Origin: Methylobacterium sp. GXS13
Lineage (GTDB): Bacteria > Pseudomonadota > Alphaproteobacteria > Rhizobiales > Beijerinckiaceae
DNA length: 64,000 bases
Reading direction: 5' to 3'
NCBI RefSeq assembly: GCF_001455965.1
Contig: NZ_LKKO01000036.1
Location: 1-64,000 of the forward strand
How positions within the stretch are numbered: position 1 is the first letter of the stretch; each line of letters opens with the position of its first letter. Shown here one piece after another: positions 11,273 to 19,486 of this stretch. The translations under genes and the position numbers were made by a program. The notes under the pieces were generated by a model, which was given only the letters and a program-made list of their open reading frames with translations, did no database searches and was not told the origin of the DNA.

Positions 11273-11364
11273 CGTCATCGGGAGCGTAGCGGAGCGATCC
11301 AGTGCAGCGCGCGATCTTCGAACGATGCGTGTCCCTGGTTTGCGTCGCTGCGCTCGCAATGACG
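11273..11364. repeat. Interspersed palindromic (REP-like) element, copy 1
   Basis: A 92-bp element whose ends form an imperfect inverted repeat. Its left arm starts CGTCATCGGGAGCGTAGC, and its right arm on the other strand starts CGTCATTGCGAGCGCAGC. The core contains ACCAGGGACACGC and GATCGCGCGC. The same core recurs at 51218-51327, so it is a dispersed family. It sits between two genes of one operon and could fold in the mRNA. Confidence 0.75.
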
Positions 11365-11385
11365 GTGGAGGCGTCTCGCGCCTTC

Positions 11386-12099
11386 TCAGAAAGCCGGCTC
11401 GAGGCCGCTGGCACGGTAGGCGTCCGCCGCCTCCGGCGTGGTCAGCCCGGCGAGGAAGCGCAGGGCGCCGTCCCGGTCGGCGACGCCGCGCAGGATCGCG
11501 GCCGAGAAGGTCGTCACCTCCTGCACGGGCTCCGGGAACGGCCCGACCACCGCGATGCCCGGCACGACCATCAGCTCGCTGATCTGCTGGACCGCGATGT
11601 CGGCCTCGCCCGAGACCAGCTTTTCCGCCGTAAAACCCTGCGGGATGATCGTCGCCCGGGCGTTCACCGCATCGGCCAAACCGAGCCGCGGCAGCAGGCC
11701 GGCGAAGTAGATTCCGCTGGCACCGGTGCGCGAATAGGCGACGGAGCGCGCCGCGACGAGGGTCCGCTTGAGCGCCTCGACGCTTCCGATGTCCGGGTGC
11801 GCCGCCCCGGCCTTCACGGCGATGCCGTAGCGGGAGCGCACCGCGTCGACCCGGGTCTCGGGCTCGACTTTTCCCGCGGCGATCAGCCGGTCCATGGCGT
11901 CGGAGAGCACGAACACCGCATCGGCGGTCTCGCCGGCCTCCAGCGCCTTCATGATCACCGCGGTGGGCGCCCAATCGATCGCCGCCCGGCCGCCCGCCGC
12001 CGCGAAGGCGGGGACGACATGGGCGTCGAAGGCGCCCCGCACCACCAGGGCGCATTTCAGCTTCGTCGCGCGCTGCTCGTCCGCCATGCCGGCTCCCAT
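11386..12099 (-). CDS. ModA-like substrate-binding-domain protein without signal peptide
   Basis: About 237 residues resembling the two-lobed type II periplasmic binding fold of ModA-like proteins: an N-terminal LKCALVVRGAFDAHVVPAF strand-helix, DAVFVLSDAMDRLIAAG, SVAYSRTGASGIYFAGLLPRLG, and GEADIAVQQISELMVVPG. Unlike true ABC binding proteins it has no signal peptide or lipobox, and there are no ABC permease or ATPase genes nearby. It may be a cytoplasmic ligand-binding or enzymatic protein. The ATG at 12099 has AGGA upstream; an alternative start is at 12087. It lies 17 bp after uronate dehydrogenase in the same operon. Confidence 0.7.
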   Translation of the reverse strand: MGAGMADEQRATKLKCALVVRGAFDAHVVPAFAAAGGRAAIDWAPTAVIMKALEAGETADAVFVLSDAMDRLIAAGKVEPETRVDAVRSRYGIAVKAGAAHPDIGSVEALKRTLVAARSVAYSRTGASGIYFAGLLPRLGLADAVNARATIIPQGFTAEKLVSGEADIAVQQISELMVVPGIAVVGPFPEPVQEVTTFSAAILRGVADRDGALRFLAGLTTPEAADAYRASGLEPAF

Positions 12100-12116
12100 C
12101 GTCTCGGATCCTGTGC

Positions 12117-12956
12117 TCACCGGGCCGGCAGCTCGGCGCGGGAATAGTCGAGGGCGGTGAAGCCGCCGCCCTGGTAGCGCTCGATCACGGGATTGCCGCT
12201 GGTCTTGGCTTCGAGCGCCGGCGCGTAGGGATCGGCGCTGTCCTGCGGCGCCCAGCCGATCACGGCGCGGCCGTCCCGGCGCCACCAGGTCATCTGGCTG
12301 TTGTGCGAGGCGCCCCAGATCGCCACCGTTCTCTTCGGCCCGAGGCTCGGGGCCAGGGTGGCGCGGGCGACCACGCGGGTCATGTCGGCGTAGGACAGCC
12401 AGGTCGCCAGCATCCGGGCGTCGGTGGGCTCCGGGAAGCAGGAGCCGATGCGCAGGAAGACGCTCTCGACCCCGTGCTTGTCCCGGTACAGGCCGCCCAT
12501 CAGCTCGCCATAGGCCTTGGACAAGCCGTAATAGCCGTCCGGCGCCAGGGCGCAGTCGTCGTCCAGCACCTCGGTCCGCTCGTGGAAGCCGATCGCGTGG
12601 TTGGAGGAGGCGAACACCATCCGGGCCCCCTCCCGCCGGGCCGCCTCGTAGGCGTGGTAGAGCCCGCGGATGTTGGGGCCGATCACGGTCTCGAACGGGT
12701 GCTCCACCGAGATCCCGCCGAAATGCAGGATCGTGCCGCAGCCCTCCGCCAGCCGCAGGATCGCCGGGCCGTCCTCCAGGTCGGCGCGCTGGAAGCGCGC
12801 GCCCTCGGGCAGCGGGTCGGGGAAGGGCACCCGGTCGGTCAGGCGCAGCGTCCAGCCCTGGGCGCCGAGCGCCTTCGTCAGCACCCGCCCGAGGGCGCCG
12901 GAGGCTCCGGTGAGCAGGACGGGTTTTTGGGGGATCGCGTCGGTGGGGTCGCGCAT
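12117..12956 (-). CDS. udh: NAD-dependent uronate dehydrogenase (SDR/epimerase fold)
   Basis: A 279-residue Rossmann protein with GASGALGRVL at residues 18-27 and a catalytic Y-x3-K in YYGLSKAYGE. It also carries segments I recognise from bacterial uronate dehydrogenases: ILHFGGISVEHPFE, NIRGLYHAYEAAR, MVFASSNHAIGFHERTE and FLRIGSCFPEPTDARML. Udh oxidises D-glucuronate or D-galacturonate at C1 to the aldaro-lactone with NAD+. The downstream-pathway logic fits the lactonase two genes upstream, which would open that lactone, and two organic-anion MFS carriers. Close relatives with other sugar-acid substrates exist, so the substrate is inferred. Confidence 0.8.
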   Translation of the reverse strand: MRDPTDAIPQKPVLLTGASGALGRVLTKALGAQGWTLRLTDRVPFPDPLPEGARFQRADLEDGPAILRLAEGCGTILHFGGISVEHPFETVIGPNIRGLYHAYEAARREGARMVFASSNHAIGFHERTEVLDDDCALAPDGYYGLSKAYGELMGGLYRDKHGVESVFLRIGSCFPEPTDARMLATWLSYADMTRVVARATLAPSLGPKRTVAIWGASHNSQMTWWRRDGRAVIGWAPQDSADPYAPALEAKTSGNPVIERYQGGGFTALDYSRAELPAR

Positions 12957-12972
12957 CGAGTTCGCTCCGGGA

Positions 12973-14268
12973 TCAGGCGGTCTTCACCGCGTTGAGGGGC
13001 GGGGCCGCCTGCGGGCTGTGCGGGCGCTTCACGAAGATCGCCATCGCGACGACACCGGCGGCCGCGATCAGGGCGGCGATGACGAAGGCGCTGGCGTAGC
13101 CGCCGAGATACTGCACGGCGAATCCCGTCGCGGTCGGCCCGATGATGCCCGAGATGTTGCTCAGCAGGTGGATGAAGCCGCTGACCCCGCCGACCCGCGC
13201 CTCCGGCACCAGCTCGTGGATCGTCGCCCAGCAGGATTGCACCGAGCTCGTCAGCATCAGCACCGCCAGCGCGATCAGGGAGACCGCCACCGTGGCGTTC
13301 GGGGCGGCGTTGACGGTGATCAGCGCGATGCCCGCGATGGCGAGCGGCACGATCGTGGTGATCTTCCGGGCCGCCAGCTTGTCGTCCATGCGCTTGTACA
13401 GCAGGTCGGCGACGATGCCGCCGCCGACATAGCCGACGAAGCCGCAGGCCCAGGGGATCGACGCCACGAACGCCATCTGCTGCACCGGCATGTGCAGGGC
13501 GTCGGTGAGGTAGCTCGGGAGCCACGAGAGGAAGATGTACAGGGTGTAGTTCACCGCGAACATGCCGAGCCCCAGCGACAGGGTGCTCGGCAGGAACAGG
13601 TAGCCGCGCAACGACCGTTCGTGGTCGGAGGCGGCGAGATGCGACACGGCCCGGCTGCGCTCGACGAGGTCGATCTCCTCCGCCGAGACCCGGGGATTGT
13701 CCCGGGGGCGGTCGGTCATCAGGATCCGCCACGCCACCACCCAGATCAGGCCGACGGCGCCGATGGCGACGAAGGCCACCCGCCAGCCGTACTGGATCGC
13801 CAGGAGCCCGACGACGGGGGCCGCGATGGCGCTGCCCACGGTCTGGCCCGAGAAGGTGAAGCCGATGGTCCGCGCCGTCTCCTCGCGGGGGAACCAGGTG
13901 GTGATGGTGCGGTTCGTGGTCGAGTTCATCGGCCCCTCGGCGAAGCCGAACAGGGCGCGGACCACGAACATCTGGGCGAAGCCAGTCACCGCGCCGGTGA
14001 GCATGCACAGGACCGACCAGGCGGTCGCCGCCCAGGTGTAGACGCTGCGCGGGCCGTAGCGGTCGGCGAGCTGTCCGCCCACGAAGGCGAACAGGGCGTA
14101 GCCGAAGAAGAACGTGCTGAAGATCACCCCCAGCTCGGAGGGCGACAGGTTGAGGTCCTGCTTGACGAAGGGCGCGGCCACGCCGAGCGCGGCGCGGTCC
14201 ATGTAGTTGATGGTCCCGGCGATGAAGAGCAGAGCCGCGATCAGGAACCTGTATCGTTTGGCAAACAT
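12973..14268 (-). CDS. MFS transporter, hexuronate/aldarate (ExuT/GudP-like) type
   Basis: A 431-residue carrier with twelve helices and ACS-family motifs: FIAGTINYMDRAALGVAAPF in helix 1, GGQLADRYGPR in loop 2-3 and RALFGFAEGPMNSTTNRTI in helix 4, which resembles galactonate, glucarate and hexuronate permeases. The ATG at 14268 has a strong GGAGGAAG 6 bp upstream; the longer frame to 14442 overlaps the lactonase gene and is not used. It lies between the lactonase (40 bp) and uronate dehydrogenase (16 bp). It is the best candidate for the uptake system of this operon. Confidence 0.87.
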   Translation of the reverse strand: MFAKRYRFLIAALLFIAGTINYMDRAALGVAAPFVKQDLNLSPSELGVIFSTFFFGYALFAFVGGQLADRYGPRSVYTWAATAWSVLCMLTGAVTGFAQMFVVRALFGFAEGPMNSTTNRTITTWFPREETARTIGFTFSGQTVGSAIAAPVVGLLAIQYGWRVAFVAIGAVGLIWVVAWRILMTDRPRDNPRVSAEEIDLVERSRAVSHLAASDHERSLRGYLFLPSTLSLGLGMFAVNYTLYIFLSWLPSYLTDALHMPVQQMAFVASIPWACGFVGYVGGGIVADLLYKRMDDKLAARKITTIVPLAIAGIALITVNAAPNATVAVSLIALAVLMLTSSVQSCWATIHELVPEARVGGVSGFIHLLSNISGIIGPTATGFAVQYLGGYASAFVIAALIAAAGVVAMAIFVKRPHSPQAAPPLNAVKTA

Positions 14269-14308
14269 CGGGCTTCCTCCGGTATCGTCATGTTTTTGTT
14301 TTGTATTT

Positions 14309-15370
14309 TTATAGGAACGCGATCGTGCAGGGGCTCGGGCTCTGGCGTGAACCCGTCCGGGTGAGGTCGCCGCTGCCCGGGTCGATGGCGAACGCGACCA
14401 GGCTGTCGGCCTGCTCGTTGGCGACCAGCAAGTGGCGTTCATCCGGCGTGAGGGTCATGAAGCGCGGGTCCCGGCCGCCCGATGGCGTCCAGCCGGCCGG
14501 TTCGAGGCGGGCGCCCTCCACCCGGAAGCGCGCGATCCCATCCTGGCCGCGGTTCGAGGCGTAGACGAAGCGCCCGCAGGGCGTGACCACGATCGCCGCC
14601 GCGGTGCTGGCGCCGAAGAAGTCCGCCGGCAGCGTCGGCACCAGGTGGACCGGTGTGAGTGTTCCGGTCTCCGCATCCCACCGGCAGGTGGCGACGGTGG
14701 AATCCAGCTCGTTGACGAGGAAGGCGAGGGTACCGCCGGGGTGGAACGCGATGTGGCGCGGGCCGGCGCCCGGGCGCAGCACGGCCTCGGAGACGATGCC
14801 CAGGCGGTCGCCGTCGAGGCGCAGGACGAAGACACGGTCGAGGCCCTTGTCGGGCACCAGCACGTGGCCTCCCTCCGGCGAGAGGACCACGTGGTGCGGG
14901 TGGGCGCTGGCCTGCTCGGTCCGGTGCGGGCCGGGCTCGCCCGGCATCGGCAGGACCTGTGCGGCCGGCTCCAGCCTGCCATCGGGGCGCAGGGGCATCA
15001 AAGCCACCGAGCCGCTGGCGTAGTTGGCCACGATCAGGAACCGCCCGCTCGGGTCGAGCGCCGGATGGACGCTGTTGGTGCCGCCGGTCTCCGCGCTTCC
15101 GAGGCTGTGCAGGGTGCCGTCCGGCGCGACCGCGAAGGCGGTGGCCGCCGCACCGTCGCCCTGGACGGTGTAGAGCACCGAGCGGGCCGGATCGGCGACC
15201 AGGAAGGACGGGTTCTCCAGCCCGTCGACCCGGCCGAGATGGGTCCAGTCGTCGAGTTCGGCCCCGACGCGGTAGATGTCGATGCCCTGGCCCCGCGCCC
15301 GGCGGCGCGCGGTGGTGAAGCAGCCGACGAAGGCGAGGCCGAGGGGAGGGCGGGGCGCGTCGTCGGTCAT
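14309..15370 (-). CDS. Seven-bladed beta-propeller lactonase (6-phosphogluconolactonase-like, PF10282 type)
   Basis: A 353-residue protein made of repeated propeller blades, each with patterns such as GRFLIVANYASGSVALMPL, GHVLVPDKGLDRVFVL, GTLAFLVNELDSTVATC, GRFVYASNRGQDGIARF and RHLLVANEQADSLVAFAI. This is typical of the YbhE/lactonase family. With uronate dehydrogenase in the same operon, hydrolysis of glucaro- or galactaro-lactone to the open aldarate is the likely role (inference). No signal peptide. It starts 14 bp after the FMN enzyme gene. Confidence 0.85.
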   Translation of the reverse strand: MTDDAPRPPLGLAFVGCFTTARRRARGQGIDIYRVGAELDDWTHLGRVDGLENPSFLVADPARSVLYTVQGDGAAATAFAVAPDGTLHSLGSAETGGTNSVHPALDPSGRFLIVANYASGSVALMPLRPDGRLEPAAQVLPMPGEPGPHRTEQASAHPHHVVLSPEGGHVLVPDKGLDRVFVLRLDGDRLGIVSEAVLRPGAGPRHIAFHPGGTLAFLVNELDSTVATCRWDAETGTLTPVHLVPTLPADFFGASTAAAIVVTPCGRFVYASNRGQDGIARFRVEGARLEPAGWTPSGGRDPRFMTLTPDERHLLVANEQADSLVAFAIDPGSGDLTRTGSRQSPSPCTIAFL

Positions 15371-15383
15371 GCCGGTCTCCGGG

Positions 15384-16691
15384 TCAGCTTCGCCGCGGGA
15401 CGCGGCGCAGGAAGTCCGGGTTCAGCTCGGTCAGGCGGTTCACGCCGATCAATGCCATGTCGCGGTTGAGCTCCTCCTTGAGGATCCGCATGGCGTGCTC
15501 GACGCCCGCCGCCCCGCCGAGCGCGGCGCCGAACATGAACGGCCGGCCGAGCAGGACGAAGTCGGCGCCCAGCGCCAGGGCCTTCATCACGTCGGTGCCG
15601 CGGCGGATGCCGCTGTCGACAATGATCTTCAGGCCGCCCTTCTTGGCGGCGATCTCCGGCAGCACGTCGAGGGGCGCGATGGCGTGGTCGAGCTGGCGGC
15701 CGCCATGGGTCGACAGGATGACGCCGTCGGCGCCGCAGCCTTTCGCGATCTCGACATCCTCCGGGGCGAGCAGCCCCTTCACCAGGAGGTTGCCGGACCA
15801 GCGCTTGCGGATCGCCTCCAGGTTTTTCCAGGAGAGCTGGTCCCGGGCGATGGTGTTGCGCACCGCGCCCTGGGACATCATCGGCGGCCCGCGGGTCGCC
15901 TCGGTATTCTCGAAATGCGGGGCGCCGTGCTTCAGGAAGGTCCGCGCGACGGTGCCCAGCAGCCAGCGCGGGTGGGTCGCGCTCTGCCACGCGACCTTGG
16001 GCGTGACCTTGATCGGCATCGAGAAGCCGCTGCGGGTGTTGTGCTCGCGGTTGCCCAAGGTCGGGGTGTCGGCGGTCACCACGAAGGTCCGGTAGCCGGT
16101 GGCCGCGACCCGGTCGAGCAGGCGGTCGATCCGGGTCTGGTCGCCGGGCAGGTAGCCCTGGAACCAGGCCTGCGGGTTCTGGGCGTAGACGTCCTCCAGC
16201 TTGATCAGCGAGGAGGCGCTGAGGATCATCGGCAGGTTCATCCGCCGGGCCGCCTCGGCGAGCACGATGTCGCCCCGATAGGCGATGAACGCGGCTCCGC
16301 CCAGCGGCCCGACCCCGAAGGGCGCCGCGTAGGTGTGGCCGAACAGCTCGGTGGCGGTGTCGCGCCCCGACGTGTTGCGCATCAGCCGGGGTACCAGGGC
16401 GTAATCCGCATAGGCGCCGCGGCTATGGGCGAGCGCCGCCCCGGTCTCGGCGCCGCCGGCGACGTATTGGAAGATCATGTGCGGCAGCAGCCGGCGGGCA
16501 TGGCGCTCGAAATCGTCGAGCGCCAGCAGGTCGCGGAACCGGTAGGGCGTGACCGCGTCGCTGCGCTTGAGGCTGGTGACGAGAGCCTGCGGGCCGGCGA
16601 TGCCGGGCGCCACGGCATCGGCCTGATCCACGATGGCCGAGTCCCGCGCAGCTGCCCCCGGGCCGGAAGCCGGCTGGTCGAACGTCGCCAT
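15384..16691 (-). CDS. FMN-dependent alpha-hydroxy-acid dehydrogenase/oxidase (LldD/GOX family), first gene of the operon
   Basis: A 435-residue TIM-barrel flavoprotein. FMN-family motifs appear in order: FGVGPLGGAAFIAY, QGYLPGDQTRIDRLLDR, TADTPTLGNREHNTRSGF, LLVKGLLAPEDVEIAKGCGADGVILSTHGGRQLDHAIAPLDVLPEI (catalytic His and Arg in the STHGGRQLD segment), IIVDSGIRRGTDVMKALALGADFVLLGRPFMFG. The substrate could be lactate, glycolate, glycerate or a sugar-derived 2-hydroxy acid. The ATG at 16691 has GGAGGAG upstream. A perfect LacI-type operator lies 54 bp before the start, so it heads the regulated operon. The open frame continues to 17927 but that part opposes the lacI gene. Confidence 0.88.
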   Translation of the reverse strand: MATFDQPASGPGAAARDSAIVDQADAVAPGIAGPQALVTSLKRSDAVTPYRFRDLLALDDFERHARRLLPHMIFQYVAGGAETGAALAHSRGAYADYALVPRLMRNTSGRDTATELFGHTYAAPFGVGPLGGAAFIAYRGDIVLAEAARRMNLPMILSASSLIKLEDVYAQNPQAWFQGYLPGDQTRIDRLLDRVAATGYRTFVVTADTPTLGNREHNTRSGFSMPIKVTPKVAWQSATHPRWLLGTVARTFLKHGAPHFENTEATRGPPMMSQGAVRNTIARDQLSWKNLEAIRKRWSGNLLVKGLLAPEDVEIAKGCGADGVILSTHGGRQLDHAIAPLDVLPEIAAKKGGLKIIVDSGIRRGTDVMKALALGADFVLLGRPFMFGAALGGAAGVEHAMRILKEELNRDMALIGVNRLTELNPDFLRRVPRRS

Positions 16692-16744
16692 CCGCTCCTC
16701 CCTGGATACCGGCTTGGCCCGTTGGTCTCGAGCCGTGCGGTTTT

Positions 16745-16758
16745 TGAAAGCGCTTTCA
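16745..16758. promoter_or_regulatory. LacI-family operator (perfect palindrome)
   Basis: TGAAAGCGCTTTCA is a perfect 14-bp palindrome with the central CG step typical of LacI/GalR-family operators. It lies in the divergent region between the FMN enzyme gene (start 16691) and the lacI-type gene, so one site can control both the catabolic operon and the regulator itself. Confidence 0.85.
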
Positions 16759-16850
16759 GATAGCCAGGATCGCCGCGGAGTGTCAATATACTGCCGGTCC
16801 CGATCGTCGGACGCGGCGTGGGCGGCCATTGCCGGGGGAGTCGCATTCCA

Positions 16851-17903
16851 GTGTTGGACCTGCCGGGGGAGATCTTGGAACCGCTCGCGCGCAGCCCGGT
16901 GGCGCGGGACGTGGCCCATCGGGCCGGGGTCTCCACCGCGACGGTGTCCCGGGTGCTGAACGGCTCGGCCGGGGTCCGGGCCGACAAGCGCGAGGCCGTG
17001 ATGCGCGCCGCCCAGGATCTCGGCTTCGTCGCCAACGGCGCCGCCCGGGCGCTCTCGACCCGCCGGTTCATGGCGGTGGGCGCGGTGGTGCCCAACATCG
17101 AGAACGAAGCCTTCGTGCGCGTCCTGTCGAGCTTCCAGGAGCGGCTGCGCCAGGCCGGCTACACCCTGGTGGCGGCCAATGCCGGCTACGATCTCGAGGA
17201 CGAACTGCGCGAGGCGACCTTTCTGCTGGAGCGTGGCGTCGACGGGCTGATGCTGGTCGGCGACATCCACCATCCGGATCTCCACGCCCGCATCGCCCGG
17301 CACGGCATCCCGATGGTGCAGACCTTCAGCCTGTCGCGCGAGCGCCCCTGCGTCGGCTTCGACAACGCCGCCTCGGCGGCTCGGGCCGCGAACTACCTCG
17401 TGGATCTCGGCCATCGCCGCATCGGCGTGATCTCCGGCCTGCGCAAGGACAACGACCGCGGCGGCGCCCGCGTCACCGGCATCGCCCAGGCACTGGCGGC
17501 GCGCGGCCTGACGCTCGCCCCCGAGCACGACATCGAGATCTCCTACGGCATCGGCGGCGGCCGCGACGGCTTCCGCCAGATGCTGGCCGGAGGGGCGCCG
17601 CCCACCGCGATCATCTGCGGCACCGACCAGATCGCCTTCGGCGCCATGATCGAGGCCCGGGCTCGGGGCCTCGACGTGCCCGGTGACCTCTCGGTGATCG
17701 GCCACAACGATTCCGACTTCGCGCCCTTCCTCGACCCGGCGCTCACCACCATCCGGATCCATTCCGCCGAGATCGGCCACGCCGCAGGCGACCACCTCAT
17801 CGCCCGGATGCAGGGCCGCCCGGTGGTGCGCCTCACCGAGATCGACGCCGAGCTGATCCTGCGCGCCAGCACGGCGCCGCCGCGGAAACCGGCTCGCGAC
17901 TAA
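16851..17903 (+). CDS. LacI-family transcriptional regulator
   Basis: About 350 residues. The N-terminal LacI helix-turn-helix is ARDVAHRAGVSTATVSRVLNGS followed by the hinge-helix segment NGAARALSTRRF. The type I periplasmic-binding-like effector domain shows VGAVVPNIENEAF, VDGLMLVGDIHH, GFDNAASAARAANYLVDLGHRRIGVI, and ICGTDQIAFGAMIEARARGLDVPGDLSVIGHNDSDFAPFLDPALTTI. The start is uncertain: GTG at 16851 follows GGGGGAG and gives a normal length, while GTG at 16818 is possible. It probably binds the palindromes at 16745 and 17933 and represses both arms until a sugar acid is present. Confidence 0.9.
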   Translation: MLDLPGEILEPLARSPVARDVAHRAGVSTATVSRVLNGSAGVRADKREAVMRAAQDLGFVANGAARALSTRRFMAVGAVVPNIENEAFVRVLSSFQERLRQAGYTLVAANAGYDLEDELREATFLLERGVDGLMLVGDIHHPDLHARIARHGIPMVQTFSLSRERPCVGFDNAASAARAANYLVDLGHRRIGVISGLRKDNDRGGARVTGIAQALAARGLTLAPEHDIEISYGIGGGRDGFRQMLAGGAPPTAIICGTDQIAFGAMIEARARGLDVPGDLSVIGHNDSDFAPFLDPALTTIRIHSAEIGHAAGDHLIARMQGRPVVRLTEIDAELILRASTAPPRKPARD

Positions 17904-17932
17904 GGCGGATCGGAGATATCTTGCCACCGCTT

Positions 17933-17946
17933 TGAAATCGCTTACA
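17933..17946. promoter_or_regulatory. Second, imperfect LacI-type operator
   Basis: TGAAATCGCTTACA keeps the TGAAA..CGCTT..CA pattern of the site at 16745 with two deviations from symmetry. It lies between the lacI stop (17903) and the racemase start (17999), so the same regulator may control the right-hand arm separately. Confidence 0.65.
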
Positions 17947-17998
17947 AGACGCGGAACGGCGACCGGATGCCGAACCGCGACCCATCCCGGGAGACAGC

Positions 17999-18670
17999 AT
18001 GGCCCCCCGCATCGTCCTCCTGCACGCGACGCCCGTTGCGATGGCTCCGATCCAGGCGGCCTTCGCGGAGCGCTGGCCCGAGGCCGAGACGGTCAACCTG
18101 CTGGATGACGGCCTGTCCCTCGACCGGGCCAAGGAGCCGGGGGAGATCTCCGCGGGCATGATCGACCGGTTCGTCCGCTTCGGGCGCTACGGCCACGACA
18201 TGGGCGCCAATGGCATCCTGATCACCTGCTCGGCCTTCGGGCCGGCCATCGACCGGCTGATCGAGACCGTGCCGGTGCCGGTGCTCAAGCCCAACGAGGC
18301 GATGTTCCGCGCGGCCATCGCCCAAGGGCAGCGCATCGGCATGCTGGCGACCTTCGGCCCCTCGATCGGCACCATGACCGACGAGTTCGAGGAGTTCGTC
18401 GGCCAGTCCGGCCGGACCGCGACCCTGCGCACGATCATCGTCGACGACGCCATGGCGCGCCTGCGCGCCGGCGACGCCGAAACCCACAACCGGCTGATCG
18501 CCGAGCGGGCGCCGGAGCTCTCCGAGTGCGACGCGATCATGCTGGCGCATTTCTCGACCTCCCGGGCGGCCGAGGCGGTGCGCGCGGCCGTCGACGTCCC
18601 GGTCCTGACCGCGCCCCACGCGGCGGTGGACCGGATGCGCACCACGATCGAGACGGCTGAGAGGGCCTGA
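17999..18670 (+). CDS. Aspartate/glutamate/hydantoin racemase-family protein
   Basis: A 223-residue protein with the two pseudo-symmetric cysteine/threonine regions of the Asp/Glu racemase superfamily. The first has a clear cysteine in GILITCSAFGPAIDRL. The second, CDAIMLAHFSTSRAAEAV, has Ala-His in place of the second catalytic cysteine, so a classic two-base racemase is unlikely and a decarboxylase, isomerase or hydantoin-related activity is possible. It lies in the LacI-controlled right arm and ends 3 bp before the isomerase gene. The substrate is unknown. Confidence 0.72.
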   Translation: MAPRIVLLHATPVAMAPIQAAFAERWPEAETVNLLDDGLSLDRAKEPGEISAGMIDRFVRFGRYGHDMGANGILITCSAFGPAIDRLIETVPVPVLKPNEAMFRAAIAQGQRIGMLATFGPSIGTMTDEFEEFVGQSGRTATLRTIIVDDAMARLRAGDAETHNRLIAERAPELSECDAIMLAHFSTSRAAEAVRAAVDVPVLTAPHAAVDRMRTTIETAERA

Positions 18671-18673
18671 TCC

Positions 18674-19471
18674 ATGAAGCTCGGTGCCTTCTCAGACCGC
18701 CTCAGCGGCCATTGCGGCTTCCTGTTCACGGAGCTGCCCTTATCCGAACGGTTCGCCGCCGCCGCCAAGGCCGGGTTCCGGGCGGTGGAGCATCCGAACC
18801 TGTTCGCGACCCCGGCTGCGGAAGTCGCGGGCTGGCTCGAGCGGGCCGGCGTGCCGCTGGTCCAGACCGGCTTTCCGGCGGGTGACGCGGCGAAGGGCGA
18901 GAAGGGCTTTGCCGCCCTGCTGGACAAGGTCGCCTATTACCGCTCCACCATCGCGCCGACCCTGGACTACGTGGAGCAGCTCGGCTGCCGGATGGTCCAC
19001 CCGATGGCGGGCGTCCGGCCCGCCGGGGCCGAGCCCGCGCGGCTGTGGGAGACCTATCTCGACAACCTCGCCTTCGCGGCCGATGCCGCCAAGGTCCGCG
19101 GCATGACCGTGATCATCGAGCCGATCGGCCCGGGCTCCATCGCCGATTACGTGATCGACGACCCGCTCAAGGCCGTGGAGGCGATCCGGGCGATCGGCCG
19201 GGACAACGTCAAGTTGCTGTTCGACGCCTATCACTGCGTCTGCCTGGGCCACGACCCGACGGCGCTGATCCGGGCGCACGCGCCGCTGATCGCCCATGTC
19301 CAGATCGCCGACAATCCGGGCCGCCACGAGCCCGGCACCGGCACCATTGCGTTCGACCCCATTTTTGAGGCCCTGGAGGCGGTTGGTTATGCCGGCTTCA
19401 TCGGCTGCGAATACCACCCGGCCGCCGGCACCGAGGCCGGCCTCGGCTGGATGCGGGCGGCCTCGGCGTAG
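18674..19471 (+). CDS. Hydroxypyruvate isomerase-like TIM-barrel protein (Hyi/OtnI family)
   Basis: A 265-residue xylose-isomerase-like barrel. Metal and substrate residues of the Hyi family are visible: Glu in VIIEPIG, Asp in LLFDAYHC, VQIADNPGRHEPGTG and Glu in IGCEYHP, followed by the family ending TEAGLGWM. Hyi interconverts hydroxypyruvate and tartronate semialdehyde, and OtnI members isomerise 2-oxo-tetronate. Tartronate semialdehyde is a normal end product of aldarate breakdown, which fits the uronate dehydrogenase across the regulator. The ATG at 18674 follows the racemase stop by 3 bp. Confidence 0.83.
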   Translation: MKLGAFSDRLSGHCGFLFTELPLSERFAAAAKAGFRAVEHPNLFATPAAEVAGWLERAGVPLVQTGFPAGDAAKGEKGFAALLDKVAYYRSTIAPTLDYVEQLGCRMVHPMAGVRPAGAEPARLWETYLDNLAFAADAAKVRGMTVIIEPIGPGSIADYVIDDPLKAVEAIRAIGRDNVKLLFDAYHCVCLGHDPTALIRAHAPLIAHVQIADNPGRHEPGTGTIAFDPIFEALEAVGYAGFIGCEYHPAAGTEAGLGWMRAASA

Positions 19472-19486
19472 GGTCGATCGCGACCG

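Noticed and set aside
9883..11414. Alternative minus-strand frames overlapping the MFS gene
   Set aside because: They give arginine/proline-rich shadows; the frame starting at 11233 encodes a clear twelve-helix transporter.
16692..17927. N-terminal extension of the FMN enzyme through the lacI gene
   Set aside because: The extension is the antisense of the LacI regulator; the ATG at 16691 has a strong ribosome binding site and gives the normal family length.
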